Source of the DNA: Gorsachius magnificus
Taxonomy: Eukaryota; Chordata; Aves; Pelecaniformes; Ardeidae
Reading direction: 5' to 3'
Assembly (NCBI GenBank): GCA_034008185.1
Contig: CM067081.1
Span: forward strand, 103,487,265-103,551,264
Length of the DNA: 64,000 nt
Shown here: positions 25,304 to 37,300 of the stretch, in pieces
Layout of the letters: each line of letters starts with the position of its first letter
How positions within the stretch are numbered: the first letter of the stretch is position 1
Translations under genes and position numbers: made by a program
The notes under the pieces: model-generated
Told to the model about the DNA's origin: nothing
Database searches by the model: none
The model's input: only the letters and a program-made list of their open reading frames with translations

Positions 25304-28300
25304 GTGGGAGCCGGGGAGCGGGGGGGAGAGGAGCGCGGGGTGGGGGGCCGCGGCGGGGTGGGGGGGGTGGGGGTCCACGGTGACCGCCATCGCTGCCCCC
25401 CCCCTCCCCCTCCCCAACCCGCCCTCGGCTTCCGGCTCTGGGCCGCGCGGGCCCGGTGCGGCGCTGCCAGAGGCCTGCGCTGGGGAGGGCCCGGGCAGCG
25501 CTCGTCCCGGATCGTCCCGGGGCCTCCGCTGGCCCGAGGAGCGGGGGTGGGGGATCGGGTCTGAGTAAAATGGAGGCCAGCGGGGTCAGGCCCGCCGCCG
25601 CCGTTGCAACGGCCTGGAGCGTTCCCTGAGCGACGCCGCAGCCCGGGTTCCCGCACGGGCTGGGGCGGGGGGGGGGTGGGGGGAGGGGGACGGACACGTC
25701 GCTGAGGGGATATTCGGGCTCCCCTCTCTGCCCCCCGCCGGTTTCCTCCTCGGCCGGCTGGAGAGCGCCCGAGCCGGGATCCCTGCTCCAAGGCGTTCCT
25801 GCTGCGTGCGTGTTGTTAAGGAGGGGGAAGCCGCGTTTCAGGGCGCGAGGCACTTTTATTTCCTCGCCGTGGTTTGGCGAGAGACCTGCCATGTGAACAG
25901 GCGGCAAATGGGATAGGCTGGAGGTTATGAATAGAGAGAGGGAAAAGTGCGGGGGGGGCTTATGACTGCCTAGAAACGACGCCTGGGGATGGGACTAAGA
26001 GATCGGCCCCAACGCTAGGGACATGGGAGGTAGGCTGGAAAGCCTAAGGCGGTCAGTCGCCTTTCATGCTACACAGAAGGTCACTGTCTTCTGATGATGA
26101 TTTTTTTGGATTCCTTAGTCAGCCAATCGGAATTTGAAACAAACTGGACGGTGATTGTTTTTTGCATAATATGTAACAAAATACTCCAGCCTCGTAGTAA
26201 AGTTTTTGATGTGACTTAAAATGATTCTTAGGTTAGATGACGCTCCCGCCTCAGTTTGATGATTTGACTTCTGTGGATCCTGTATGGGCCATAGAACATG
26301 CATATTCTTGTTGCAGACTATCAGTTAGAGCTAAGCCGGAACCATTCCAGAACGTTTAATATGTTTTGAAGGTTAGGTTGCTCTGCATGTTTGCTGAACA
26401 GAAACAGGAAAAATGGCAGACTACTCTCATGTGATGAAGTCACGCTGTGTAAAGTTCACTCTCTGCAACTGCTTGTCACACACGCACGCACAACTGAAAA
26501 TCTGCTCATCCTTAACAAAATTATAGAAGTACAAAGTGAAAAGTAAATAGCATACGCCTCCTGTTTTACTTTTATTTATTTGCCCATGTTATGGTGTATT
26601 GTGCTGTTTTGAACCAGTGGTATGGAAGGGTACAAAGCAGCCTTCCCAAATACGTCAAAATGGAATGGCACGCATGCAGCATTTTCGATTTTCATGTAAA
26701 GAGAGATATTCTTACCTGTCTAAATATAAACAGAAGTTCTAGCAGATGATTGCTTTCATTCATTTCAACATGTTGCTACCTGATAAAACTTAATTGTACA
26801 GACAGTGCTTAGTGTTTCTCAGACAGTAAAACCCACTTCTTTTGCTGATCTGGTGGTGAAAGTATGCATGACTTTGGAGTGAAAGCAGTGTTTCATGGTA
26901 TTCTGTGACTAATCTCCATTTTGGAAATGGGCATGTTTTATTTCATATATCTTCCTATCAGATGTAGTAAAAGCATGATGCTTTTGTTTGATACGTTCAG
27001 AAATATTGAGTGAAATTCTGATGTCTGGGTGCTGAAAGGTAGTAGAACACTGGATTTCATTTGAGCATTAGTTCTGGGGAAGAAAACTATACTTGCTAAA
27101 ACCCCTGTTCTACAATCGTTTGTACATGTGAATAGTGCCATAGGACTACTTATGTGTAAAGCTGCCGTGTTAATAAATTCAGGGTTTGTGTAATTACTGA
27201 GCTTTTCTCAGAAGGTGTGTTTATGATACTAGCTAAGAACATGAAATCCTTTCCTTAAACTGTTCTCTTAACTTTCCAGCATGTGTTGCCTGGAGCTGTG
27301 CGTGCAAAACAATACATACTAAAATAAAGTGTGAAACATCTCAAACTTTTTTGAGGAGGGTAAGATTTACAGTCAGATACTGTTCCATTTCTGGGCTTTC
27401 TAAGTGAGAGCGGAGAAAGTGAAAGAGCTCTTTTACAAAAGGTCTCAACGTTATTCACAGAATGGTGGGAATAGCACAGGCTAGTGAGTGTGTGAGAACT
27501 CATTTTGTCTGTAAGGCTGTCTTATAATGCATAGACATTGTGAGGACTACAGAGGTACCAGTCTCTGTTCACTGAATAGTTAATTATTTTATTGAGAGTG
27601 GAATAGCTTCAACAGCAAAGATCGGGGGTGTCTACAGAATGCCCTGTAGGTCAAGAATTCCTGAACTTGCTGGCTGTACAATGCCATTGTAGACAGAGAA
27701 TTGCGGTTTTACGATGGCAACTTTAACTGCAGCAGCCATGAGTTTTGTGCTGGACTTCCCATGTATGCTAGAGGTGACGTGCTTATGCTTTTACTGTCTC
27801 TTCTTCTGTGGAAGTGGCAGCTGTCGACTCTTTGCCCGTCTACATGAGGGAGGAGAAGCCACTTACTGCTTCAGGTGATACGATTGTTTGGGATTTTTGG
27901 GGGTGGGTTTGGTGATTACAGCAATTTCTTGAGTGGTGGGAGGTCCAAGTTCAAATCACATCTGTAAATTAGGCATCCTCTAAACTATGAGATTGGTATC
28001 CTCAAACAAAAGAGCTTAGGGAGGAAGAGAAAAGCACCAGCAACACTTTTATTTATGCAATTTGAACCGTTTTGTTTTGGCTGAAGTTGTTCACCCAGTC
28101 CGGTAGAAACCATTAGTAGTTGTGGCTTACTTAGGTTCCAGTTCTACTCGGAAGTTCAGTTTCTGCCCTTTGGGTTGTAGGCTTCTGACGGTATGTATGA
28201 TTCTGTTGCAGTGAAGTAACAAGTTTCTGCCTGTCAGCTAATTGTGATAAGTATGTGATCTTAACTGCCCATCTGAATTGTGAGGTAGAACTTAAATATA

Positions 28301-31300
28301 GATGTTTGAGCTAGCATGTTGCACTTAGCAATTGTGGCAAGCTAGGAAAGAACACTTAAGAGTTGCTCAGTTTGGCTCTGGCAATGGGTGGTAACTTATA
28401 CGGGTTGCGTAATTTGATCATGTTTGATTGTGTTGCCCGTTCCCTCAGTCGTGTTCTTTGTACCTATATTTTGAATGCAAGTTTACCAGTAAATGTGCCT
28501 CTTAAAAATTCTCATTTTCCTACAGGAGCAAGCACGTTTTTTGTATTGACCAAACACATTGTTGCTTTATTTTTATCCAGCTGTACTCTGAGCAGATATT
28601 ACCAACTGAATAGGTAGGATTTGGCAGTTAGGTAGTGTAGTATATTTTCCTGGAAAAAACTAGTTCAAACAGTATCCTGGAAGAATGAGTTAGAATTCAT
28701 GTAGTGTTAAGTGTATATGTTGTGTTAAATTAATAGTACAGCGTAAGTAAATCGAAAAAGGTGACTTCATAATGGTGCAAAACTTTGTTATGTTTTTAAG
28801 AAAACAAGTAAACATTCTTCTAAAAACAAACAAACAAAACCCTCCAAGAAACCCCAAAACCCAAAAAAAACCCCACCACAGCCCAAACCTCCCTGTCTGC
28901 CGTGGTTTATAAAGGTTTTGATCCTTGTCGTGTTTTAATGTGGGGAATATAGATTTCCTTTTTCATCTGAAAAACTTGAGGGGTAGTTTACTGGTTATAA
29001 AAGTTAGAATTAGATTTAGATAGAATTAGATTTCTTCACAGTCTTGCTGCTTGAAGTAGAATAAAGTCAAGTTTCCTATTTTGTAATCTTATATTTGTAT
29101 TGAGTAATCATGTGTCTCGGGTTGGTAATAGTTAATCTGTACCACTGAAACAATTGATACCCAGTTAAGCATGCCTAGGTAACAAACAGGATAGATATTT
29201 TGTGGGCTCTTTCTTTAAAACTAGAGCTGCAGCTTTCTACATTACTATTTATCCATATTCAGTGAACTGGACAGTTGTATTTTTGATCTAGTATAGCTAT
29301 CTTATGCTAACGGTAAGATGTCATTTTGCATGTTCTACTACAATCTGTTGCTCCCTGTTCTTCCCTTCCCCCTCCCCAGGTCCTATAAATAGAAGTTAGC
29401 AGGATATCCTTCACAGTGGCTCTTCAGCAGTTACTGGAACTCATGAACCCCAGTTAGATTCCCTCTGTTGTATGGCAAAGCAGCAAGGACACAACTACCA
29501 GTATCTCTGGTTGGAGGAAGGATTAATGTCTTTTGTGCATTTTGGCACCCTTTGTCCCTTCAAGAAGAAAGTTGCTACCTGTTGTAGCTGCCTAAAATGA
29601 TTCCCATATTCCGGTAGGTGCAATATGCTGTACTTTTAAGTCAGTGCTGCCTCCCACATATCCTAGGAGAGTGCTTAAGCAGCAGCTGAAACGCTATTGG
29701 GGTGGGGTAGAGGGAGAGAAAGATAGGTGAGTGCTAGTAGAGTTTCAGAGTGAATTTAGTCCCCTTTTTCAACTGTGAGACCCAGGCTGAAATTACTGCA
29801 GAAGTAGCGTGCAGCTCTTTTTGGATGGAAGTGTGTTTTTGTTTGTTGCCTGTATGACTCTATCACGGTAATTGAAGGGTCGTCATTGCTGTGGTCCTGA
29901 AAGAGCTGTGTCTGTTGCTTCTGGACTGAACTGTTTCCAGGAATATTGAAAGCTGTGGCATTCTAGCAGAAATTCTTGGTAAGAGAAGAAATGAGATGAA
30001 CAGCTTTTAAGGAGACATACTAGACTTAAGAGCACAGCACTGATCCTAAGAGGCAGGTAAGTTTCAAAAACATTTGTGTAGAAAACAAAATTATATTCTG
30101 TGTACTTTTGTGATGCCAGTTTCTTATGGGTGTCTTTTGTAAAGGTGTTTCTCCCCAGTGATTCAGAATTTGTGAATGGTTTTTCTAGGCCACAGAAGGA
30201 GCTTAGTTGATGAAGTACTATTTAGCTTCATTGCCTGGGGTTCATATCTGGTCAAATTTAAATCTCACTTTATTTTCCAGAGAATGTAGCCTGACAGCCA
30301 TGAATTTTATGGTGATCTCTTACGTTCTGCAGCACCTAATAGTTGGTACGCTTCACAGCTGATGGTCAAGAATTTAAAACTTACATTGAACCTCTGAGGC
30401 ATAGCGTAGTGACAGAAGTTTAGTAGATATCATTCTTGTTCTCCTTTTCCTAGTAGATCAAGGAAGAATGGGGACCTGGAGAGGAAAGGGAAGCAATGAG
30501 TTCTATAGGGGAAGGAAAATGTATGTGGCTAATAGGTTTTCTTCAGACCCGTGTGTATTTTTTAAAACATCTGACCATTTAAAGATCTGATCATGTGTTA
30601 ATAGTAATGGTGTTTTGTTAACAAAATAGTCTGGTATCTGTGCTTGTTAGTCACATCTTCCACCATCCTTTTTTTTCTGTAGGCACATGAACAAATAACT
30701 ACAATTATATGTCTGTAAGTGACTTGTAGCTTGGCTGTATTGTGTGGTTTCCAAATGCATAAATAAAAAACATTCCAAAAAAAAATGAATGAATGAATGG
30801 ATGTACAGAGTACTGACTGTGTCATATATATGTATGGAGCCTGCTTAGAGAAATGTTCTTGTACACATAAGACTTGATGAAATTGCTGAGGGCATGTTAG
30901 ACTGCTCTGTGAAAACTGGAGAAGATGGAATGAGAGTATTGTAACAATGACCTGAGTGCTCAATATCCCCTAATCTCTAAACACTATGTTTCTTTCAGTT
31001 GATCAGGCTTCTATCTGTGCGGCTTCTTTTCTGTGGGTTTTGTTTAGTAAGTATGTAAACCGGAGCCATACCGCTTTATTTGTAAATAAAGAGACATTTT
31101 TGTGGCAAAGAAACTTCAGCAAGGCAGCAAAGTCAGGGAAGTCAGTTCAAGCCTTAAAAAGTATTTTTACCTTCCTACTATGTTGTCTCATGCTTAAAAC
31201 AGATAAATAGACTTAAGGTCATACATCAAGCTCGAGACACCCCAAAGGATGTTGGCCTGATCTTTTTCCTTCTGTGCCAATGGGATAAATCTCACTGGAT

Positions 31301-34300
31301 GACACTGTCTCACTCCTTTCCCAGTAGTTTGGAAAGTGTATGAGCTGCCTTTTTCTCTGACCATGCGTCTTACATTTTTCCTTTGGCACACCTGTTTCTT
31401 CTCTGCTGGCATGCACACATCACTATCTGTTTTTGCTTTTCTTGTAATGAATTCAATAACAAAGTGAAGCTGATAGTATTCCTACATTTCAACTTGTTCT
31501 TGTTCTGAAGATAGACCATGCCCAGACATGCTGTCTTTTTAGGACTCTTAAGGTAAGGCTGAGGGTAAATTTCAAAATTGTGATTCTCTCCTTTGCTTGA
31601 AAACCCCATAGGTTTCTGTGTAAAGTAGACCCTCAAAGGGCATTAATTGTAGAATGGCAGAAGTTAATAATTAGTTGCTTGAAAGACTGAAAACTGAAGG
31701 CCATCAACTTATTCCTTCTCCCATTACCCACCCCTCCTAGTACACCTCAGCCAGGTGTATGAACTGGAGCAGGTTCTACAGTGTGAGTTGGAAGGTCTTC
31801 TTAGTTCAGTCCTGCCATGTGTTTTCTATAGTACTTCTGTACTTTACATTGAATTTTAATTTGAGGGTGGTTACTAGCTTGCTCTTTAAATAGCAGGCAA
31901 TATGGTTAGTCTCCCTTTTGCTGTCTGCTGTGGTTTAATGAGTGGGTCATCTTTGTTATTTAATTGCCTTTATTAGCCTGAAAGTGAGCAGGTGATTTTT
32001 CTGCCTTTGAGGTTCTTGGCTTTATTGGTGTTTTGTCCTGTACATCCGTACTGTTGTGAAAAGTATGCAGAAATAATCTTGAATCAATATTTTTGTGTTG
32101 TGGCTTGAGTTTAGTCGGCTCTTTAATACCTCCACTTTTTTGTAGTACATGGGTTGATTGAAGCAACAGAGGAATGATTCCTTTTAAAAACATGGTGCTT
32201 TTAAAAACATGTGCAGCTACAGTGCACAGACTTTCAAATATAGGGAGGGAGGTTCCAGAAATGTTTGGAAATTCTTAAACTGAAATTGCATCCTAAGCTA
32301 GAGCTTGTGTAAAACAAAAGTGTGGTTTTTTTCATGCTACTTTCTACAGGTTAGAATATTATAACTGAAATAGGAAAGTTTTTCTTATGACCTTTTTCTT
32401 AATGATTTTTATTGAAATTATCAGACCTGAATAAAGATACACATGTTGAATAGTCCTTGTATTAATTAGTTCTTACGTAAAAATAAAGTTTTACGTAATT
32501 TCTTTTTCCTTGCTGTCTCTTGCCCCATGGTACACCAACCCCCCCACCACCCATCCTACTGAACGGGATGCCCTGGATGGTTTTCATTGCCAAATGAATG
32601 GACTGGGGGCAGTGGGAAGTTAGAAATAGAGGCAGAGCTAAACTCCTGCTTTTTTATTTAGCCAGGGGTGTCACTATGTGGAGAAGGAAGGTAGGGAGCT
32701 GTTTTATTTTCTCCAAATATCCAGTTATGGTTGATAAAAGCAGCAAGTAATTTCTGGCAGGTCAAGCTTTATAGGGCAGAGCATTCCAGGGGCAGGCTCC
32801 TGTTGTGAGGCAGTACATTGGAAACACTCTCAAGCTGCAAATTATTGTTGCCTTTGTTACATCCGTCACATTTCTTTTTAAAATAAAGTGTAAGGTTTTG
32901 TGTCTAGGTTGTTTCTTGAACTTATCATGGTGCCGTTCGAGGAATTAGATGTATTATTGGAAGTATGGTTCTCTGAAAATTGAGGGTTTTTTCATATATT
33001 GGATTGGGAACTGTGTATGAAAGAAGATCCAAGTCTAATTGAACATACACAAATGTAAAGTACATGGGGCTTCTTACTGAACAGTTTTCCCTTCTAACAG
33101 TGAAAATCCATGAGGAACTAGTAAGGCTGTTAAATTTTGGATTTACCCATCTCTAAAACATGGGTTTGATATGTGTAACTATGATACTGAAAATAATTAA
33201 GAATCAACTTTAAAATAGTGTTTGATATTCTAAAATCTTATGAAAATTTAAAAAGGCAACAAAGTTTTGATGCGCTATTCCAAGAGATAGTGATGGGTGT
33301 GTGTGTGAAGAGAGGGCAGAATACATATATATATATATATGCACACACATATATGCATATTCATATATGTGTGTGTATATGTATACATATGTGTGCATAT
33401 ATATTTGTATATAAAATATTTGCATCTCAGTTTGATGCATGTTTCAGCTGTAGATTTCATCTTGAGCTGGAAATATCTGTGTGTACTGACCTCATTGCTT
33501 TTACTGTGCTTTTGTTGCTGTTGCCCAGAGTGCTGTCTGTAACAGCAAAGGAACGATTTACAGTGATCTGCTTAGTCCTGTTCTTCCAAAGCTGTTGTTT
33601 ATTCCTCCCTTATTAACCCAAGTTTCAGCCTCTCATGTTCTTTAATTAATGACTTCTCCAAGCTACCATATTCTTTATTGCATCCTCCCTGGCTCCTTCA
33701 GTGTCTCTAGCTGATTTCCCTTTTTCCTGCCCTCTGGCAGTTTCTTTCTCTTTGGATCTCCTTTTTTTTTTTTCTTTTGCCTCTGGTTACAACGCTATTC
33801 TTGGGATACCTTTTAAGACACTTATTTTTATTTTTTGCTGCCACTTGTTTATTGTTATCTTCTGTCCTGCTATGTCTCCCAGTTCTCCTGGTTTTCTCTG
33901 GTTGTATTCCTGAAATACAGACGCTGAAGTGCTGCTTTCACACTGGCTTCTTTGTTCTTGTTATATGGGACTGGCTCCTTTTTCTGGAGGACCAGTTGCT
34001 TCTTGGTGTGTAAAGGAAAGGATATGGAGTGCCTGTCTTAATGTTGGCTCCTTTTTTTCATCTTCCATCTCATTTTTCAAGACTTTTGGTTGTTTATTTG
34101 TGGGTGTTGGAATTTTTTTTTTGTCTTTCAATTACCTCTTAAAACAGATTTTTCCTGAGTTTTAATAATAGCACTGACTTTATTCATCAAGAGTCTTTGT
34201 TCTTATTCTAAAGAAATATAATTAAAAATTGAAATTTAGCTTTTTTTTAAAAGTCTTGTCAACTCACAGATACTTCTCTCCTCCTGTCTTTTATCTGACA

Positions 34301-37300
34301 GTTTTTATTTGTCCGTACTGTGATTTCTCAGCAAGCAGGGATGTTAGCTGAAGTATGTCTTACAGCTTGAATGGCTTTTAAAATCAAACATTCTGGCACT
34401 AGAACTTGCCTTTTATGGAAATTAGTAATGAAAAATCATGGTCTTGACTTGGTGTTGGAAAAGGTTATCTGGCTACCACAGTCTTGAAGGACAATTTTTC
34501 CTCTTTTATACCTCCTGGAATAGGAACCAAGTTAAGAAAGTAAATACCTTCTTGCCTAGTCTTTGTATTTTATTGGTGTAAGTTTTTTCGTTTTGTATTG
34601 CTGAAAGTCTTGTTATCACTGTACATGTCTTTAAATACTTGGCCAAATTTTTTTATTCTCTGCATTGTTTTTTTCCTTAACTGAGACGGTGGATAAATCT
34701 GTGTAAGTTGGTCACTTCACAAGTGTCTTGGAACTTTAAATTAATAGAAAAATAAGAGATCATTTTTTAAATGACATCTTACTTTCCATTACGCTGTCAA
34801 ATGAAGATACTTTTATTCTCTTGTTTTGCTTTGCGGCAAATAGTCAACTACATTTTTGGCTAGTATTCAAGGGCTCTGTTTTTTCTTTATTGTGAAGAGC
34901 AAATCAAATTATGTAATGCAAAACCATTTTTTCTATGATTTGTGGAGAATATTTCAGGGTAAAAATTATTATGTGTGTGTAGGAAATGTTGAAGATCTCC
35001 ATTGTTTTTTGCACTATACAAATCATGGCAATACAATGATTCTACCTTTAGTAAGCCACAGCTTAAATAGGAAGTTAAGCTTATGGGAAAAATAAAAATT
35101 ATATTTAATGAAGCAGAGCATCTAACCATGAGCTGTGATATAGAAGGAGGAATTAAAAAGTAGTACTGGGATCTCTTTCTGCTTGGAAGATTGGAGAAGA
35201 GAGAATGGGCCTGACAAGCCAATGCGAATTATGCTTCCACGTCTGATGACTAGTAGAACAGAAGTGTGCACAGTATGCTGTAAAAACAGAGTGTAGCATA
35301 CGGTGCAGTTTTTGCAACTGGTTATTTCACTATGTGAAATTACAGCAGCAGCCTGTGGAGTACATAGAATTCACAGTAGATCCAGAGTAGTCAGAGTGGT
35401 CTGGAAAGTGGTGAAATGTGCATTGGATTTTGGTGTCTTCCTGGGGGATGTGTATGCGTGCATGCATGTTTATGAATGTCAGATTGTAGGACTGTCATTT
35501 AAAAACAAGCCTTCCCAAATCCCTTATTTCCCTATTGTCTTAAAATGCTCTACAGGAAGCAAAGTACAATAAGAATGTCATGCTGTTCAGGTGGTGCTGG
35601 GGTCCTGAGGAAAATGTGTCCCTCTTCCCTCAGCTTTCTCTGTTCAGCCCTTCACGGATGTTTCATCAGCTCTGACAGTTCTGCGTGCAAGTTTTAGTTT
35701 CTCAAATTCTGAAGCGTGAAGCTAATACTTGTTTTCAGAGTTATGGTCAATAATGAAGGACAGAGGGGTGTCTTCTGAATGCCTAGGTTCAAGACTTTTC
35801 AAAAGTGTTTTGTAATAAATTTCGTCACACATGAGATGTAAGTCATGGTGATGCTATTGGTGAAAATGGAGTTTGGGGTTTTTTTGCTTAGAGTCACACT
35901 TCTAGATTTGAAGAGTTGAACATCCTACCTGTATTCTACACATCTTGAATGTAGAATATGCTTTCTGTGAATTCACACTTTGAAAAAAGAAGAAAAAAGT
36001 AATAAAATCTAGCATTGCAGAATCCCTTTTTGTGCTTAATGGTCTTAACAGAATGGCGCTCTTAACTTCTGATATGATTAAAACTCTTTGAAATAGTGTG
36101 CCTGGGCTGTGTTTATAGAAACGAGATCAGAATTATTCTGTAAGTTGGGTTCATAGAATGTCTCAAACTGTCATTTATAAAGGCTAGTAACTTCTGAAAA
36201 CTTTGTCCTTGAGGAATTAACTTTTCCACTGGGTGACATTAGTACGGAGAATAGTGCAGAGGGTTCTCCAGAACAGTTGGTGCAGTTAATAACAATGTGG
36301 TATGGTCGTAGCAAATGAAATGGTAGACATCTCCATTAAAGACATTTGTAATACCTATATATGGTGGGATAATTTGGAAACTTACTATTAATTTGATCGC
36401 CTTGGTGGATGAAAGTTGTCATACTTTTATGCACATTATTTTAAGACTATAGGATTATGTCAGTCTAGCTATCTGTAGGGCTGTCCTAATATTTCTATTT
36501 GATAAGCAGATACTCAGGCTAATTTAAATCAAGCCGCATTTCTGTTTTATATGTTTTTGTAAAATAACACATTCCCATACCATAAGTTAGCAATGCTCTT
36601 ACCATAAGTTAGCAGCTTTTAGACACAAATGGAACTTTGGCAGCAGCCTTATCAAAATTGGTAATTCGGTGAATGTGGGTTAGTTCACAAGGAAGATAGC
36701 TTTGAACGTTGCCTAGAAAGATCTGCTTGTTAGTCTCTCTGTTTCTAGGGCCAGCCAGCATTGTGGTGATACATAGTGCGGAATGTCAGTAATCAATCAG
36801 TTGTCTGAAATGTTGTCTTTTTGGTTAACTGCTTAAACTTCAGAATACATATTTAATACTTGTTTTCTCTTTTAGCTCTTTTCACTGATGGAGATGAAAC
36901 CTCCTATTTCCCGAGCAAAAATGATTCTCATCACAAAAGCTGCCATTAAAGCTATTAAGGTAAAGTATAATAGAACAAACATGAAACTGTAACAGTAGCA
37001 ATGTTTTATTATTTTACTTCTAAGTAAATGCATCTCTGGATTTCCTAGTGTTAGTTTCATGGATGCATGGATGTTTTATTCTAGTTGGCGTTAAGAATGT
37101 TATCTAGAAACAAGTGGGTGGTGAATATGATTTCTCGATTTTAGACTAGTAGCGTAATGCCAGCTTGATTTTTTTTTTTTTTTATTATTATTTTTTGAAT
37201 CATTGCTTTTTAATGCTACACCCACTAGGGTATTGTGAATTCTGTGTAATAAAATTTGAAGTGTTGCAGGATGCAACTGTACCGTAGCATATTAAATCAC

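Larger units (their letters stand above)
24620..25900 (+). promoter_or_regulatory. CpG island and promoter of SCAF4
   Basis: CpG density and GC content rise abruptly at about 24,620 and fall off after about 25,900, with AT-rich DNA on both sides. The SCAF4 start codon lies inside. Visible elements are a GC box GGGCGGGGC (24871-24879), an E-box GGTCACGTGG (core 24924-24929, USF/MITF/TFE type) and YY1-like CCGCCATTT (24851-24859) and ACATGGCGGC (24889-24898). There is no convincing TATA box, as expected for a housekeeping CpG promoter. Transcription could be bidirectional, but no divergent gene is recognised to the left. The transcription start is not determined by sequence; it most likely lies between about 24,880 and 25,160. 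Confidence 0.85.
25304..36875 (+). other. SCAF4: SCAF4 intron 1 (11.6 kb)
   Basis: The first 600 bases are the tail of the CpG island and are very G-rich. The remainder is AT-rich with several AATAAA hexamers (for example 31085-31090), an A/C-rich tract (28,826-28,890), GAAT repeats (30,784-30,799), a TATAAATA motif at 29,384-29,391, a perfect hairpin at 32,473-32,498 and a dinucleotide microsatellite (33,323-33,415). No coding exon or intact transposon was recognised. Confidence 0.8.

Noticed and set aside
24820..25791. 323-codon minus-strand open frame across the CpG island
   Set aside because: GC-rich sequence has few stop codons by chance. The frame is antisense to the SCAF4 promoter and exon 1, is made of Gly/Arg/Pro runs and shows no domain.
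33210..33616. Open frames rich in Tyr, His and Ile on both strands
   Set aside because: They translate a TA/CA/TG microsatellite and its flanks inside SCAF4 intron 1.
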